From NCBI GenBank assembly GCA_900763245.1, contig CAAFJQ010000039.1, positions 1-13,009 of the forward strand: a stretch of 13,009 nucleotides of DNA, given 5' to 3'. Below, one piece after another: positions 6,606 to 13,009 of the stretch; position 1 is the first letter of the stretch, and the number at the start of each line of letters is the position of its first letter. The notes under the pieces were generated by a model. That model was not told the DNA's origin. It searched no databases and was given only the letters and a program-made list of their open reading frames with translations. This stretch comes from Bacilli bacterium (GTDB lineage Bacteria; Bacillota_I; Bacilli_A; RFN20; CAG-288). The translations under genes and the position numbers were made by a program.

Positions 6606-7829
6606 ATGAAAGACAGCGAACGTTCCTTGAAAGCAAGAAAAGCAAAAGACATCTTCCGTGATTCCAACGCTTATCTTTTTTCTCTTTTCGGTGTTTTGAT
6701 TCTCGCGCTTATCATCTTCTTTGTTTTCGACAAAGAACATGAATATCTCTCTTGGAAGTTTCTGACATCCGATTACTATACGACTAACACGTCAGTCAGC
6801 TATGATGAGTCAACCTCTAAGGGCACTTACAAAGATCCGAATATCGAAAATGTCTATTTTTCTTCCCGGTGGGGAATCGGCATCGAAGACGGATATGACA
6901 ACGAAAAGAATCCTGTCATTCAAGTCACCTATATCGATCACGATTCTCCGTTCAATAAGCTGACCAATGAAGCAGACCAGGAAAATTATCGCATCGAACT
7001 GAACGCATCCATCTCCACACTTCTTCTTGTCGATGACGATGGAAATATCTTCTTCGGCGAATCGAGACAAGGAGCTGAAACGCTCCTCTCAGACTTAGAG
7101 AAGGCAGATAAGATTTCCTCTATGATCGTCCATACCTCTGGAGGCGGTATCAGAGGTTCTCTGATCTCCACGATATATATGATTCTACTGACACTTGTCT
7201 TCGCTCTGCCAATCGGCATTCTCACAGCCGTCTATCTCTCCTTAGTCGCAAAACAGAACAGATTAACAACTCTTTTCCGAACATTGATTGATCTAGCAAG
7301 CGGCATTCCGACTATCATCTTCGGTCTGATCGGCGCCATCATCTTCATTCCCTTTGTCAGCTTATTCACACAAAAGAGCAATGGTTCACTCCTTTCCGGC
7401 AGTCTCACATTGGCTTTGATGCTCTTGCCTGTCATCATCAATACAACAGAAGAAGCAATCAAGACAGTACCTAAGAGTTATCGGGAAGGTTCCTTGGCTT
7501 TAGGAACAACCAATACGCAGACTATTTTCAAAGTTGTTCTTCCAAATGCTCTCCCTGGCATCCTGACTGCAATCCTATTGTCCATCGGACGTATCATCGG
7601 TGAATCGGCCGCTCTTATCTATTCGATGGGTACAACGATCAAGGATCATATTCTAATCAGTGAAGGAAGCGCAACACTCGCTTTGCACATCTATAAACTC
7701 GTCGCATTCGAAAGTCCGAACTTCGGAGCAGCCAGCGCCATTGCCATCATCATCCTCATCGTCGATCTGATACTCAATCTCATCGTCAAACTCCTCTCAT
7801 ATCGCTTTTTAAAGAAATTCAAGAGGTAA
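6606..7829 (+). CDS. pstA: Phosphate ABC transporter permease PstA with a large extracytoplasmic insertion
   Basis: Second permease half of the Pst importer. The family is usually near 280-300 residues; this one has 407. Helix 1 is at about 22-41. Residues about 58-177 form a polar, acidic, tyrosine-rich stretch that should lie outside the membrane. The standard PstA body then resumes at GGGIRGSLISTIY (179-191), followed by LPIGILTAVYLSL (201-213), ASGIPTIIFGLIG (231-243) and the EAA loop EGSLALGTTNTQTIFKVVLP to GRIIGESAA (294-336). A last helix lies at 375-397. The insertion looks like one continuous domain, not low-complexity filler, and I do not recognise it. The ATG is one base after the pstC stop, with GAGAGGA at 6592-6598 as ribosome binding site. 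Confidence 0.94.
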   Translation: MKDSERSLKARKAKDIFRDSNAYLFSLFGVLILALIIFFVFDKEHEYLSWKFLTSDYYTTNTSVSYDESTSKGTYKDPNIENVYFSSRWGIGIEDGYDNEKNPVIQVTYIDHDSPFNKLTNEADQENYRIELNASISTLLLVDDDGNIFFGESRQGAETLLSDLEKADKISSMIVHTSGGGIRGSLISTIYMILLTLVFALPIGILTAVYLSLVAKQNRLTTLFRTLIDLASGIPTIIFGLIGAIIFIPFVSLFTQKSNGSLLSGSLTLALMLLPVIINTTEEAIKTVPKSYREGSLALGTTNTQTIFKVVLPNALPGILTAILLSIGRIIGESAALIYSMGTTIKDHILISEGSATLALHIYKLVAFESPNFGAASAIAIIILIVDLILNLIVKLLSYRFLKKFKR

Positions 7830-7832
7830 TAT

Positions 7833-8624
7833 ATGGAACAGAATATGCAAATGAATACAGAGCAGAAAGAAGAATCGCCAGTCATCTTCCATGTTGAGAA
7901 TCTCAATCTCAGCTATGGAGACAAGCATGTCCTTCACGATATCAACATGGATATCAGAAAGAATCATGTCACTGCTTTCATCGGTCCTTCCGGATGTGGA
8001 AAGTCGACCTTCCTTCGCTGTCTTAACAGAATGAATGATCTGATCAGCGACTGCAAGATAACAGGCAAGATCGAATATATGGGAAAAGACGTAAAAGACT
8101 ACAATCCGATGGTCTTAAGAGCGATTGTCGGCATGGTTTTCCAACAGCCCAATCCCTTTCCGATGTCGATTTATGATAACATTACCTATGGACTGAAATG
8201 CCATGGCGTCAAAGACAAGAAGCTGTTGAAGGAAATTGTCATCTCCTCTTTGAAGAAAGCTTCTCTTTACGAGGAAGTCAAAGACAGACTGAAAGACTCC
8301 GCACTCGCTCTTTCAGGCGGCCAGCAACAGCGATTATGCATCGCAAGAGCGATTGCAATGGAACCGGATGTCATCTTGATGGATGAACCGACTTCCGCTC
8401 TTGACCCGATTGCAACAAAGAAAATCGAAGACCTCATCGATGAGTTGAAGAATGAATACTCTATCATCATCGTTACACACAATATGCAGCAGGCAAGCCG
8501 TATATCAGACGATACCGCCTTCTTCATGTTAGGAGACCTGGTGGAGTTTGATAAGACTGAAGAACTCTTCTCTCGTCCTAAGGTCAAGAAGACGGAAGAT
8601 TACATCACCGGTAGATTCGGATAA
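7833..8624 (+). CDS. pstB: Phosphate ABC transporter ATPase PstB
   Basis: Cytoplasmic ATP-binding subunit that powers phosphate import through PstC/PstA. Its 263 residues fit the family. Motifs in order: Walker [10 protein letters not shown] (51-59), a PstB-typical [11 protein letters not shown] (60-70), Q-loop [15 protein letters not shown] (102-116), ABC signature LSGGQQQR (160-167), Walker [13 protein letters not shown] (181-192) and the H-loop histidine H216 in [13 protein letters not shown]. The C-terminal DYITGRFG is characteristic of PstB. The gene starts three bases after pstA, with AAGAGG at 7821-7826 as ribosome binding site. All catalytic positions are intact. Confidence 0.97.
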   Translation: MEQNMQMNTEQKEESPVIFHVENLNLSYGDKHVLHDINMDIRKNHVTAFIGPSGCGKSTFLRCLNRMNDLISDCKITGKIEYMGKDVKDYNPMVLRAIVGMVFQQPNPFPMSIYDNITYGLKCHGVKDKKLLKEIVISSLKKASLYEEVKDRLKDSALALSGGQQQRLCIARAIAMEPDVILMDEPTSALDPIATKKIEDLIDELKNEYSIIIVTHNMQQASRISDDTAFFMLGDLVEFDKTEELFSRPKVKKTEDYITGRFG

Positions 8625-8632
8625 AGAAAGGG
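8625..8632 (+). promoter_or_regulatory. Ribosome binding site that sets the phoU start
   Basis: AGAAAGGG directly follows the pstB stop and lies eight bases before the ATG at 8641. The open frame extends 31 codons further back into pstB, but that part has no PhoU similarity and no ribosome binding site. Confidence 0.75.
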
Positions 8633-8640
8633 TACTGTTT

Positions 8641-9282
8641 ATGGAATTAAACGAAGAAATCGAGCATCTCAATTCACTCATCCTTCAGATGTCCGGCGTT
8701 GTCGAGAAGAATCTGTTCTACGCATTTGATGTCTACCTCAATTACGATAACAATAAATATTATCATGCTGTCGATGATGAGAAGGTCAACGCCTATGAAA
8801 GATGGATTGAAGCGGACGCTCTTCACATTATGCTGAAAGAAAAGCTTTACGCCTCCGATTTAAGAATTGTCACCGGCATCATGAGCATGGTTCAGGATTT
8901 AGAGAGACTTGGCGATCATGCCAAGGATATTTTAGAGTTCTCCTTAAAGGTCAAAAATGCCAACAAGAACCAGAAAGAAATCAAAGAGTTGGTGGAGTTT
9001 GTCATCCAGATGGTCAAAGACAGCGTCAAGAGCTATATGGACAAAAACGAGAACCTGGCAAGAGAGGTCGTTTTAAGAGATGACCATGTCGATGAAACCT
9101 ATTCCAGACTCATCGATGAACTCATCCATCAAGATCAGGGAAAAGAAATTTCATCCGATTATGCAATCTATACAGCCTTGGTAGTAAAATATATAGAACG
9201 CATTGCGGACCACGCCACAAACGTTGCCGAATGGGTTATCTATATCCTCACAGGTTTCTACAAAGACAAACAAGTCATATAG
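8641..9282 (+). CDS. phoU: Phosphate signalling protein PhoU
   Basis: All-helical regulator that links the state of the Pst transporter to the PhoR kinase and restrains phosphate uptake. It has 213 residues from this start, typical for PhoU. Two tandem three-helix repeats are visible, each ending in the metal-binding E-x3-D signature: QDLERLGDHAKDI at 86-97 (E88, D92) and KYIERIADHATNVAEW at 184-198 (E186, D190). The first repeat begins at ELNEEIEHLNSLILQMSGVV, a standard PhoU opening. It sits between pstB and the two-component genes, as expected for its role. Its TAG stop overlaps the phoP ribosome binding site. Confidence 0.95.
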   Translation: MELNEEIEHLNSLILQMSGVVEKNLFYAFDVYLNYDNNKYYHAVDDEKVNAYERWIEADALHIMLKEKLYASDLRIVTGIMSMVQDLERLGDHAKDILEFSLKVKNANKNQKEIKELVEFVIQMVKDSVKSYMDKNENLAREVVLRDDHVDETYSRLIDELIHQDQGKEISSDYAIYTALVVKYIERIADHATNVAEWVIYILTGFYKDKQVI

Positions 9283-9287
9283 GAGGG
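9281..9287 (+). promoter_or_regulatory. Strong ribosome binding site that sets the phoP start
   Basis: AGGAGGG begins inside the TAG stop of phoU (9280-9282) and lies five bases before the ATG at 9293. It is the closest match to the anti-Shine-Dalgarno consensus in the operon, suggesting the regulator is well translated. The open frame continues 30 codons upstream inside phoU but has no similarity to a receiver domain there. Confidence 0.85.
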
Positions 9288-9292
9288 AAAGC

Positions 9293-9952
9293 ATGAAAAC
9301 GATTTACTCCGTCGAAGATGATCAGGACATCGCCAAGATCATCAACGTATCGCTGACAAAATCCGGCTATCAAGTCTATACATTCCCTGATACAAAGTCT
9401 TTTTGGGATGCCTTCAGAAAAGTCAAACCCGATCTGATTCTTCTTGATCTGATGCTTCCGGACGGAAACGGAATGGATGTTTTAAAGACATTGAGAAACA
9501 GTGTCGAAAACAACGACATCAAAATCATCATCCTCTCCGCCAAACGCATGACCATGGATAAAGTCGAAGGCCTTGACTGCGGCGCAGATGACTATATCGA
9601 AAAGCCTTTCGATATCCTTGAGCTCATCTCCCGTGTCAACGCAAGATTTCGTCTCGATCACGAGATACTCTCTTATCACGATATCAGCCTCGATCTCAAT
9701 CGTCACACCTGCACCTATCAGGGAAAATCGATTGATCTTACCAATACTGAGTTTTCCATTTTGAAGCTTCTGCTTCAGAACTTAGGAAAAGCCATCACAA
9801 GAGATGAGATCTATCATAAGCTCTATACAGAAAACGACATGGTCGAAAGCAGAGCCATCGATATGCATATCGCTTCCTTAAGAAAGAAACTCAACGATAA
9901 GGAAAGCCATATCATTCATACCATTTACGGAGTCGGTTATATCATCGGATGA
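9293..9952 (+). CDS. phoP: OmpR/PhoB-family response regulator (PhoP-type)
   Basis: Cytoplasmic transcription factor of the phosphate two-component system, 219 residues. Receiver domain at about 1-118: acidic pair D9/D10, phosphoacceptor D52 in LILLDLMLPDGNG, switch serine S82 in IIILSAK, and K104 in YIEKPFD. A winged-helix DNA-binding domain follows at about 123-218, with LTNTEFSILKLLLQNLGKAITRD-type sequence at 149-171 and the IDMHIASLRKKL recognition-helix region at 189-200, ending in the wing GVGYIIG. Encoded downstream of pstSCAB-phoU, it is expected to bind the TTTACA repeats before pstS and so regulate its own gene. The name PhoP rather than PhoB follows from the Bacillus-type boxes. 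The phoR start overlaps its stop by four bases. Confidence 0.9.
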   Translation: MKTIYSVEDDQDIAKIINVSLTKSGYQVYTFPDTKSFWDAFRKVKPDLILLDLMLPDGNGMDVLKTLRNSVENNDIKIIILSAKRMTMDKVEGLDCGADDYIEKPFDILELISRVNARFRLDHEILSYHDISLDLNRHTCTYQGKSIDLTNTEFSILKLLLQNLGKAITRDEIYHKLYTENDMVESRAIDMHIASLRKKLNDKESHIIHTIYGVGYIIG

Positions 9953-11646
9953 AAAAGAAAATCATCTTCACTCACTTCATCACACTCTTTCTGTCTTTCA
10001 TCATGATGCTTTTCCTTGTCTATTTTTCGATTGACAAGGTCAACAAGAACAATTCTGAGAACCTCTTAAGAAGCGAACTGAACGTTTCTCAAGAGGTTTT
10101 CTATTCTCAGTATGAGGTAAAGAATCTCCTTCCTGCCATGGAAGCGACAAGCAATATTGTTACCAACAAGCAGAACGATGTCAGACTCACCTTCATCAGC
10201 GGCTCCGGAGAGGTCTTGTATGATAACGACCGCTCGATCATCAACGAAAACCATCTTCAGAGACCTGAGATTCAGAATCTTGGAACCATTTACTATCGCC
10301 ATTCCGAATCCATGAATGTCGATATGATATATTTGGCATGCAAACTTGAACACTTATTTATCTATTTAAGAGTTGCTATGCCGATAAAATCCATCAATAG
10401 CATCATGAATCAATTCATTCTCTATTCGACAATCATGATGGTCAGTGTCCTTGTCATCGCTTTTATTCTCGACTATTTCTTCATCAATCGCGAATTGAAG
10501 CCTTTAAGGGAAGAGAGCATGAAATTGGCTAGAATCGTCTCTAGCGACAATATAGAAAGCGACAATGAAATCGAAAGCATTTCAGAGAGTATCACCAAAA
10601 CAGAAATACTGATTCAGGAAAAGGTCGATGACCTGATTGACGAGAAGGAAAAGCTGAATTACATCATCAATACGATGAACCAAGGCATTGTCATTCTCGA
10701 TGCTAAAGAGAACATTCTTCTCATCAACTATTTTGCAAAAACATTATTCCACTCTGCCAAATGCGATACATTGACCTCACTGACTATCTCTCCTGAAATT
10801 CATGATGTCTACACTGCTTCATTGAATGGCAAAGAGAGCAACATCATCATGAAGCTCAACGGAAGAACCTTCCTGATCTCCTCTCACCCTATCAAGGATG
10901 TCTGGGTGAAAGAGAATGAAAAAGGTGCCGCACTCTTATTAGTCGATATCACAGAAGAGCAGAGACTTGAGAGTGCAAAGAAAGACTTCTTTGCCAATGC
11001 AAGTCATGAACTGAAATCACCGCTCACCTCGATTCTAGGTTATACCCAGATGATCAAGGAAGGTTTCCTGACGGATAAGAAAGATGTCGATGATGCGCTA
11101 AGCAAGATTCAGTCCGAAGGAAAAAGAATGAACGAGATCATCATCGGAATGCTTGAGCTCTCAAGACTTGAAAGTGAAGCGAAGAACAAGAGCGATGAAG
11201 TCACCTCCTTGGATGAAGTCATTCAGGAAGAACTTGTTCGATTCGATACGGAAATTGCAAAAAAGAACATCAAAATCGTGACTAATGGCGACAATTTCCT
11301 TGTCAACATTTCAAAAGAAGATGTCTCATCCTTAGTGAAGAACCTCATTGAAAACGCAATCCGTTACAATAGAGATGGTGGGACAGTCTATATTGTGTTG
11401 GACAAAGAGCAGAACAGTCTGACAGTCAAAGATACCGGCATCGGCATTGCAAAAGAAGATCAGGATCGTATCTTTGAACGATTCTATCGTGTCGATAAGG
11501 CCAGAAGCCGAAAATTGGGCGGTACTGGACTAGGTCTTAGCATCGTCAAGCATGTCTGCAACAACGATGGCATCCAGATCAAAGTCGAATCAGAGCTCGG
11601 AAAAGGAACTTCCTTCATCCTTACTTTCCCTGTTTTGCTTTCTTAG
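9949..11646 (+). CDS. phoR: Sensor histidine kinase, PhoR-type
   Basis: Membrane-bound phosphate-response kinase partner of PhoP, 565 residues. Helix 1 at about 5-27, an extracytoplasmic region at about 28-155, helix 2 at about 156-178, and a linker rich in charged coiled-coil-like sequence (HAMP position) at 180-235. A PAS-like domain spans about 236-335 (NYIINTMNQGIVILDAKENI through LLLVDITEEQR). HisKA has phosphoacceptor H353 in FFANASHELKSPLTSILGY. The HATPase_c domain has an N-box at 465-473 (NLIENAIRY), G1 DTGIGI (495-500), F-box IFERFYRVD (508-516) and G2 GGTGLGL (524-530). This order matches Bacillus-type PhoR. The ATG overlaps the phoP stop (ATGA). No terminator hairpin follows, only a T-rich stretch, so some transcription may continue into the next genes. 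Confidence 0.9.
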   Translation: MKKKIIFTHFITLFLSFIMMLFLVYFSIDKVNKNNSENLLRSELNVSQEVFYSQYEVKNLLPAMEATSNIVTNKQNDVRLTFISGSGEVLYDNDRSIINENHLQRPEIQNLGTIYYRHSESMNVDMIYLACKLEHLFIYLRVAMPIKSINSIMNQFILYSTIMMVSVLVIAFILDYFFINRELKPLREESMKLARIVSSDNIESDNEIESISESITKTEILIQEKVDDLIDEKEKLNYIINTMNQGIVILDAKENILLINYFAKTLFHSAKCDTLTSLTISPEIHDVYTASLNGKESNIIMKLNGRTFLISSHPIKDVWVKENEKGAALLLVDITEEQRLESAKKDFFANASHELKSPLTSILGYTQMIKEGFLTDKKDVDDALSKIQSEGKRMNEIIIGMLELSRLESEAKNKSDEVTSLDEVIQEELVRFDTEIAKKNIKIVTNGDNFLVNISKEDVSSLVKNLIENAIRYNRDGGTVYIVLDKEQNSLTVKDTGIGIAKEDQDRIFERFYRVDKARSRKLGGTGLGLSIVKHVCNNDGIQIKVESELGKGTSFILTFPVLLS

Positions 11647-11647
11647 T

Positions 11648-11675
11648 TTGTTCTTCTCCTTGTTTCTCTTATAAT
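11648..11675 (+). promoter_or_regulatory. Candidate promoter giving a leaderless pseudouridine synthase mRNA
   Basis: A perfect TATAAT at 11670-11675 has TTGTTC at 11648-11653 upstream, with a 16-base spacer and three of six -35 matches. Initiation about seven bases after the -10 would fall at 11682-11684, two to four bases before the ATG at 11686. No Shine-Dalgarno sequence lies upstream of that ATG. Perfect -10, normal distance and missing ribosome binding site together suggest a leaderless or nearly leaderless transcript. Confidence 0.6.
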
Positions 11676-11685
11676 ATTTATCGTT

Positions 11686-12345
11686 ATGAAAAAGTGCCCT
11701 TATCAAATTCTATATGAAGACGAGAATGTCCTTTCTGTCTACAAAGAAAGAAATGTCTTTTCTGTTGCGACAGAAGACATCAAAACAAGATATCAGAATC
11801 TCTTCTCTTACCTGAAAAGCTATGCAAAGAGAAAAGGAGAAAATATCTATCTTGTTCATCGCCTTGATTATGAGACAAGCGGTGTCATGGTATTTGCCAA
11901 AAACCAAGAGACGCAGCGCTACTTGAAAGATTGCTTTGAAAATCGTTCTGTCATCCGTCTTTATGAAGCTGTCGTCAAAGAGAATGTAAAGGAAGACTAT
12001 CATATTCTCTTTTCCCAGATGATCAAAGAGAGTGCCTCCTACAAGGTCAAAGAGGATGAGAAAGGAAAAGAAGCCATCACCGAAATCTATTATGGAAATA
12101 CGATTCAAATTGGAACTGCGTTAAGAATTCAAATACACACCGGAAGAAAGAATCAGATCCGTTTAGCTCTCCACTCTTTGTCTTTGACATTGATCGGAGA
12201 CAAGAGATATGCAAAAGATACTGCCAAAAGAATGTATCTGAACAGTTATGCTTTGATCTTTCCAAAATCCGACCTTCTGAAAGAAAGCAGATTTATCACG
12301 CCTTGCCTATGGCTTATAGACCCTATGTTCGATTATAATAACTGA
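11686..12345 (+). CDS. RluA-family RNA pseudouridine synthase
   Basis: Cytoplasmic enzyme that isomerises uridine to pseudouridine in rRNA or tRNA. It has 219 residues and no S4 domain, so it belongs with the short RluA-like members. It opens with the family pattern YQILYEDENVLSVYK at 6-20. The catalytic motif is LVHRLDYETSGVMVFAK at 56-72, with catalytic D61. The second motif, IHTGRKNQIRLALHSL at 150-165, has Asn where some members have His, a common variant in Bacillota to my knowledge. GDKRYAK at 171-177 matches the conserved GD-x-Y element. The target RNA position cannot be inferred. It starts 39 bases after phoR with no Shine-Dalgarno but a TATAAT close by. The following gene begins 16 bases after its stop. 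Confidence 0.88.
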   Translation: MKKCPYQILYEDENVLSVYKERNVFSVATEDIKTRYQNLFSYLKSYAKRKGENIYLVHRLDYETSGVMVFAKNQETQRYLKDCFENRSVIRLYEAVVKENVKEDYHILFSQMIKESASYKVKEDEKGKEAITEIYYGNTIQIGTALRIQIHTGRKNQIRLALHSLSLTLIGDKRYAKDTAKRMYLNSYALIFPKSDLLKESRFITPCLWLIDPMFDYNN

Positions 12346-12361
12346 TTAGGAAGGTCTACAC

Positions 12362-12958
12362 ATGAAAAAGAACGCTGTCAGACGACTTGCACTATGTGCC
12401 ATCTTTGCCGCTTTATATGTCATCTTATGTCTTCTTGATATCAAGATAGGAAGAATCAAAATCACACTGGCTGCATTAGTCATTTATTTTGTCTGTTTTG
12501 CTTTTGATGCAAAGGACTGCTTTTTCTGCTGTATATTAGGTGTCTTTATCGATCAGCTCTTATACGGTCTTACTCCAACAACTGTCATCTGGATGCTTCC
12601 TCCTTTGATAAGACCTGCTCTTATCGTTCCAATCAAATCTCACTTTGAAAAAGAAGGCACCTTGTTGGATCAGAAAAAAGTTTTGACGATTATACTTGTC
12701 ATGATAGCTTCTCTTCTTACAACAGCCTGCAACACAGGCGCTTTATATCTGGACGCTCTTATCATGAAATATGATTTCAAAGCGGTCATGATTCAGAATG
12801 TCATCCAGGCTCTCATCACGATGGGAACAGGAATCATCGAAGTCTGTCTTCTCTTCCCTGTGCTGAAGGCGTTAAGGAAAGCATCCTTTATTCCAAATGA
12901 ACAAGAGGTCATGAAAAGAGCACTTCTTCATGGGACTATTAAAAACAAGAGAGCCTGA
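12362..12958 (+). CDS. ECF transporter S component (vitamin-binding integral membrane protein), substrate unknown
   Basis: 198-residue hydrophobic protein with about six membrane helices, at roughly 8-26, 33-48, 53-69, 75-92, 108-130 and 143-170. The N-terminus KKNAVRRLALCAIFAALYVILCLL, the inner IGRIKITLAALVIYF segment and the ILGVFIDQLLYG region with an acidic residue (D64) resemble substrate-binding S components of energy-coupling factor transporters, in the FolT-like or general S-component style. Such proteins bind a vitamin and use a shared EcfT/EcfA module encoded elsewhere. No module genes are in the window, which fits a group II (shared) system. Substrate is not readable; folate is one option. 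AGGAAGG at 12348-12354 is a good ribosome binding site. It is likely cotranscribed with the pseudouridine synthase gene. Confidence 0.7.
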   Translation: MKKNAVRRLALCAIFAALYVILCLLDIKIGRIKITLAALVIYFVCFAFDAKDCFFCCILGVFIDQLLYGLTPTTVIWMLPPLIRPALIVPIKSHFEKEGTLLDQKKVLTIILVMIASLLTTACNTGALYLDALIMKYDFKAVMIQNVIQALITMGTGIIEVCLLFPVLKALRKASFIPNEQEVMKRALLHGTIKNKRA

Positions 12959-12972
12959 AAAGCTCTCTTTTT
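12947..12972. terminator. Intrinsic terminator overlapping the end of the ECF S gene, probably bidirectional
   Basis: AAGAGAGC (12947-12954) and GCTCTCTT (12962-12969) form a perfect eight-base stem with a seven-base loop. A run of five T (12968-12972) follows on the plus strand and an A5 run at 12941-12945 provides the T-run for the minus strand. The stop codon of the ECF S gene lies in the loop, so the stem is built partly from its last codons. Confidence 0.85.
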
Positions 12973-13009
12973 ATGTGATAGTCAGGTCAGCGTACACGTC
13001 GCCGCTGTC
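12971..13009 (-). CDS. C-terminal fragment of a convergent gene cut by the window edge
   Basis: On the minus strand, reading from 13009, one frame is open for twelve codons (DSGDVYADLTIT) and stops with TAA at 12973-12971, immediately before the bidirectional terminator. The other two minus frames close within this short stretch at internal TGA codons. The position exactly against a terminator with a T-run in this direction makes a real gene end likely, but twelve residues do not identify a family. Confidence 0.45.
   Translation of the reverse strand, partial: DSGDVYADLTIT

Noticed and set aside
8548..8640. Upstream start for phoU inside pstB
   Set aside because: The PhoU domain begins at the ATG at 8641, which has AGAAAGGG eight bases upstream; the extension only repeats pstB DNA in another frame.
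9203..9292. Upstream start for phoP inside phoU
   Set aside because: The receiver domain begins at 9293 behind a strong AGGAGGG; the earlier part is phoU read out of frame.
11647..11685. Terminator after phoR
   Set aside because: The stretch is T-rich, but I found no stem of useful length before the T-runs; it is better explained as promoter DNA for the next gene.
11710..12108. 132-codon open frame antisense to the pseudouridine synthase gene
   Set aside because: It covers the conserved catalytic motif region of the sense gene and resembles no family; treated as a codon-bias shadow.

Overview
The window reads as one contiguous piece of chromosome from a low-to-moderate-GC Bacillota. The gene styles (AlaS, a DUF438-type protein, an ECF S component, PhoPR encoded at the end of the pst operon, Bacillus-type Pho boxes) fit Bacillota, and I lean towards an Erysipelotrichia-like lineage. 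That narrower placement is a guess from protein flavour, not a computed result. Genes are tightly packed. No gap between genes reaches 300 bases, and I saw no tRNA, rRNA, CRISPR, insertion sequence or prophage signature.

Layout. (1) 21-3073, plus strand: alaS and ruvX, translationally coupled through a GTGA overlap and closed by a bidirectional terminator at 3078-3123. (2) 3129-4549, minus strand: a two-gene unit of a short DUF438/hemerythrin-like protein followed by an inositol-monophosphatase-family phosphatase. (3) 4550-4665: a compact divergent control region with three tandem TTTACA Pho boxes, a perfect 6-bp palindrome, and two promoters facing each other with overlapping -10 elements. 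(4) 4666-11646, plus strand: a complete phosphate uptake and sensing operon, pstS-pstC-pstA-pstB-phoU-phoP-phoR, with very short gaps or overlaps. (5) 11686-12958, plus strand: an RluA-family pseudouridine synthase, apparently on a leaderless transcript, and an ECF transporter S component ending in a second terminator. The last 39 bases look like the C-terminus of a convergent minus-strand gene.

How it works together. PstS captures phosphate, PstC/PstA form the channel, PstB hydrolyses ATP, and PhoU relays transporter state to the PhoR kinase, which phosphorylates PhoP. PhoP~P is expected to bind the Pho boxes in front of pstS, so the operon encodes its own regulator. The minus-strand promoter lies on the same DNA as the pst promoter, so the DUF438/phosphatase unit may be expressed reciprocally.

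The most unusual item is PstS. Its two half-domains appear in swapped order: the SGTR phosphate-binding half is N-terminal and the GSTS/SGSG/DIG-SR half is C-terminal. This is what a circular permutation at the inter-lobe hinge would give. PstA also carries an extracytoplasmic insertion of roughly 115 residues.
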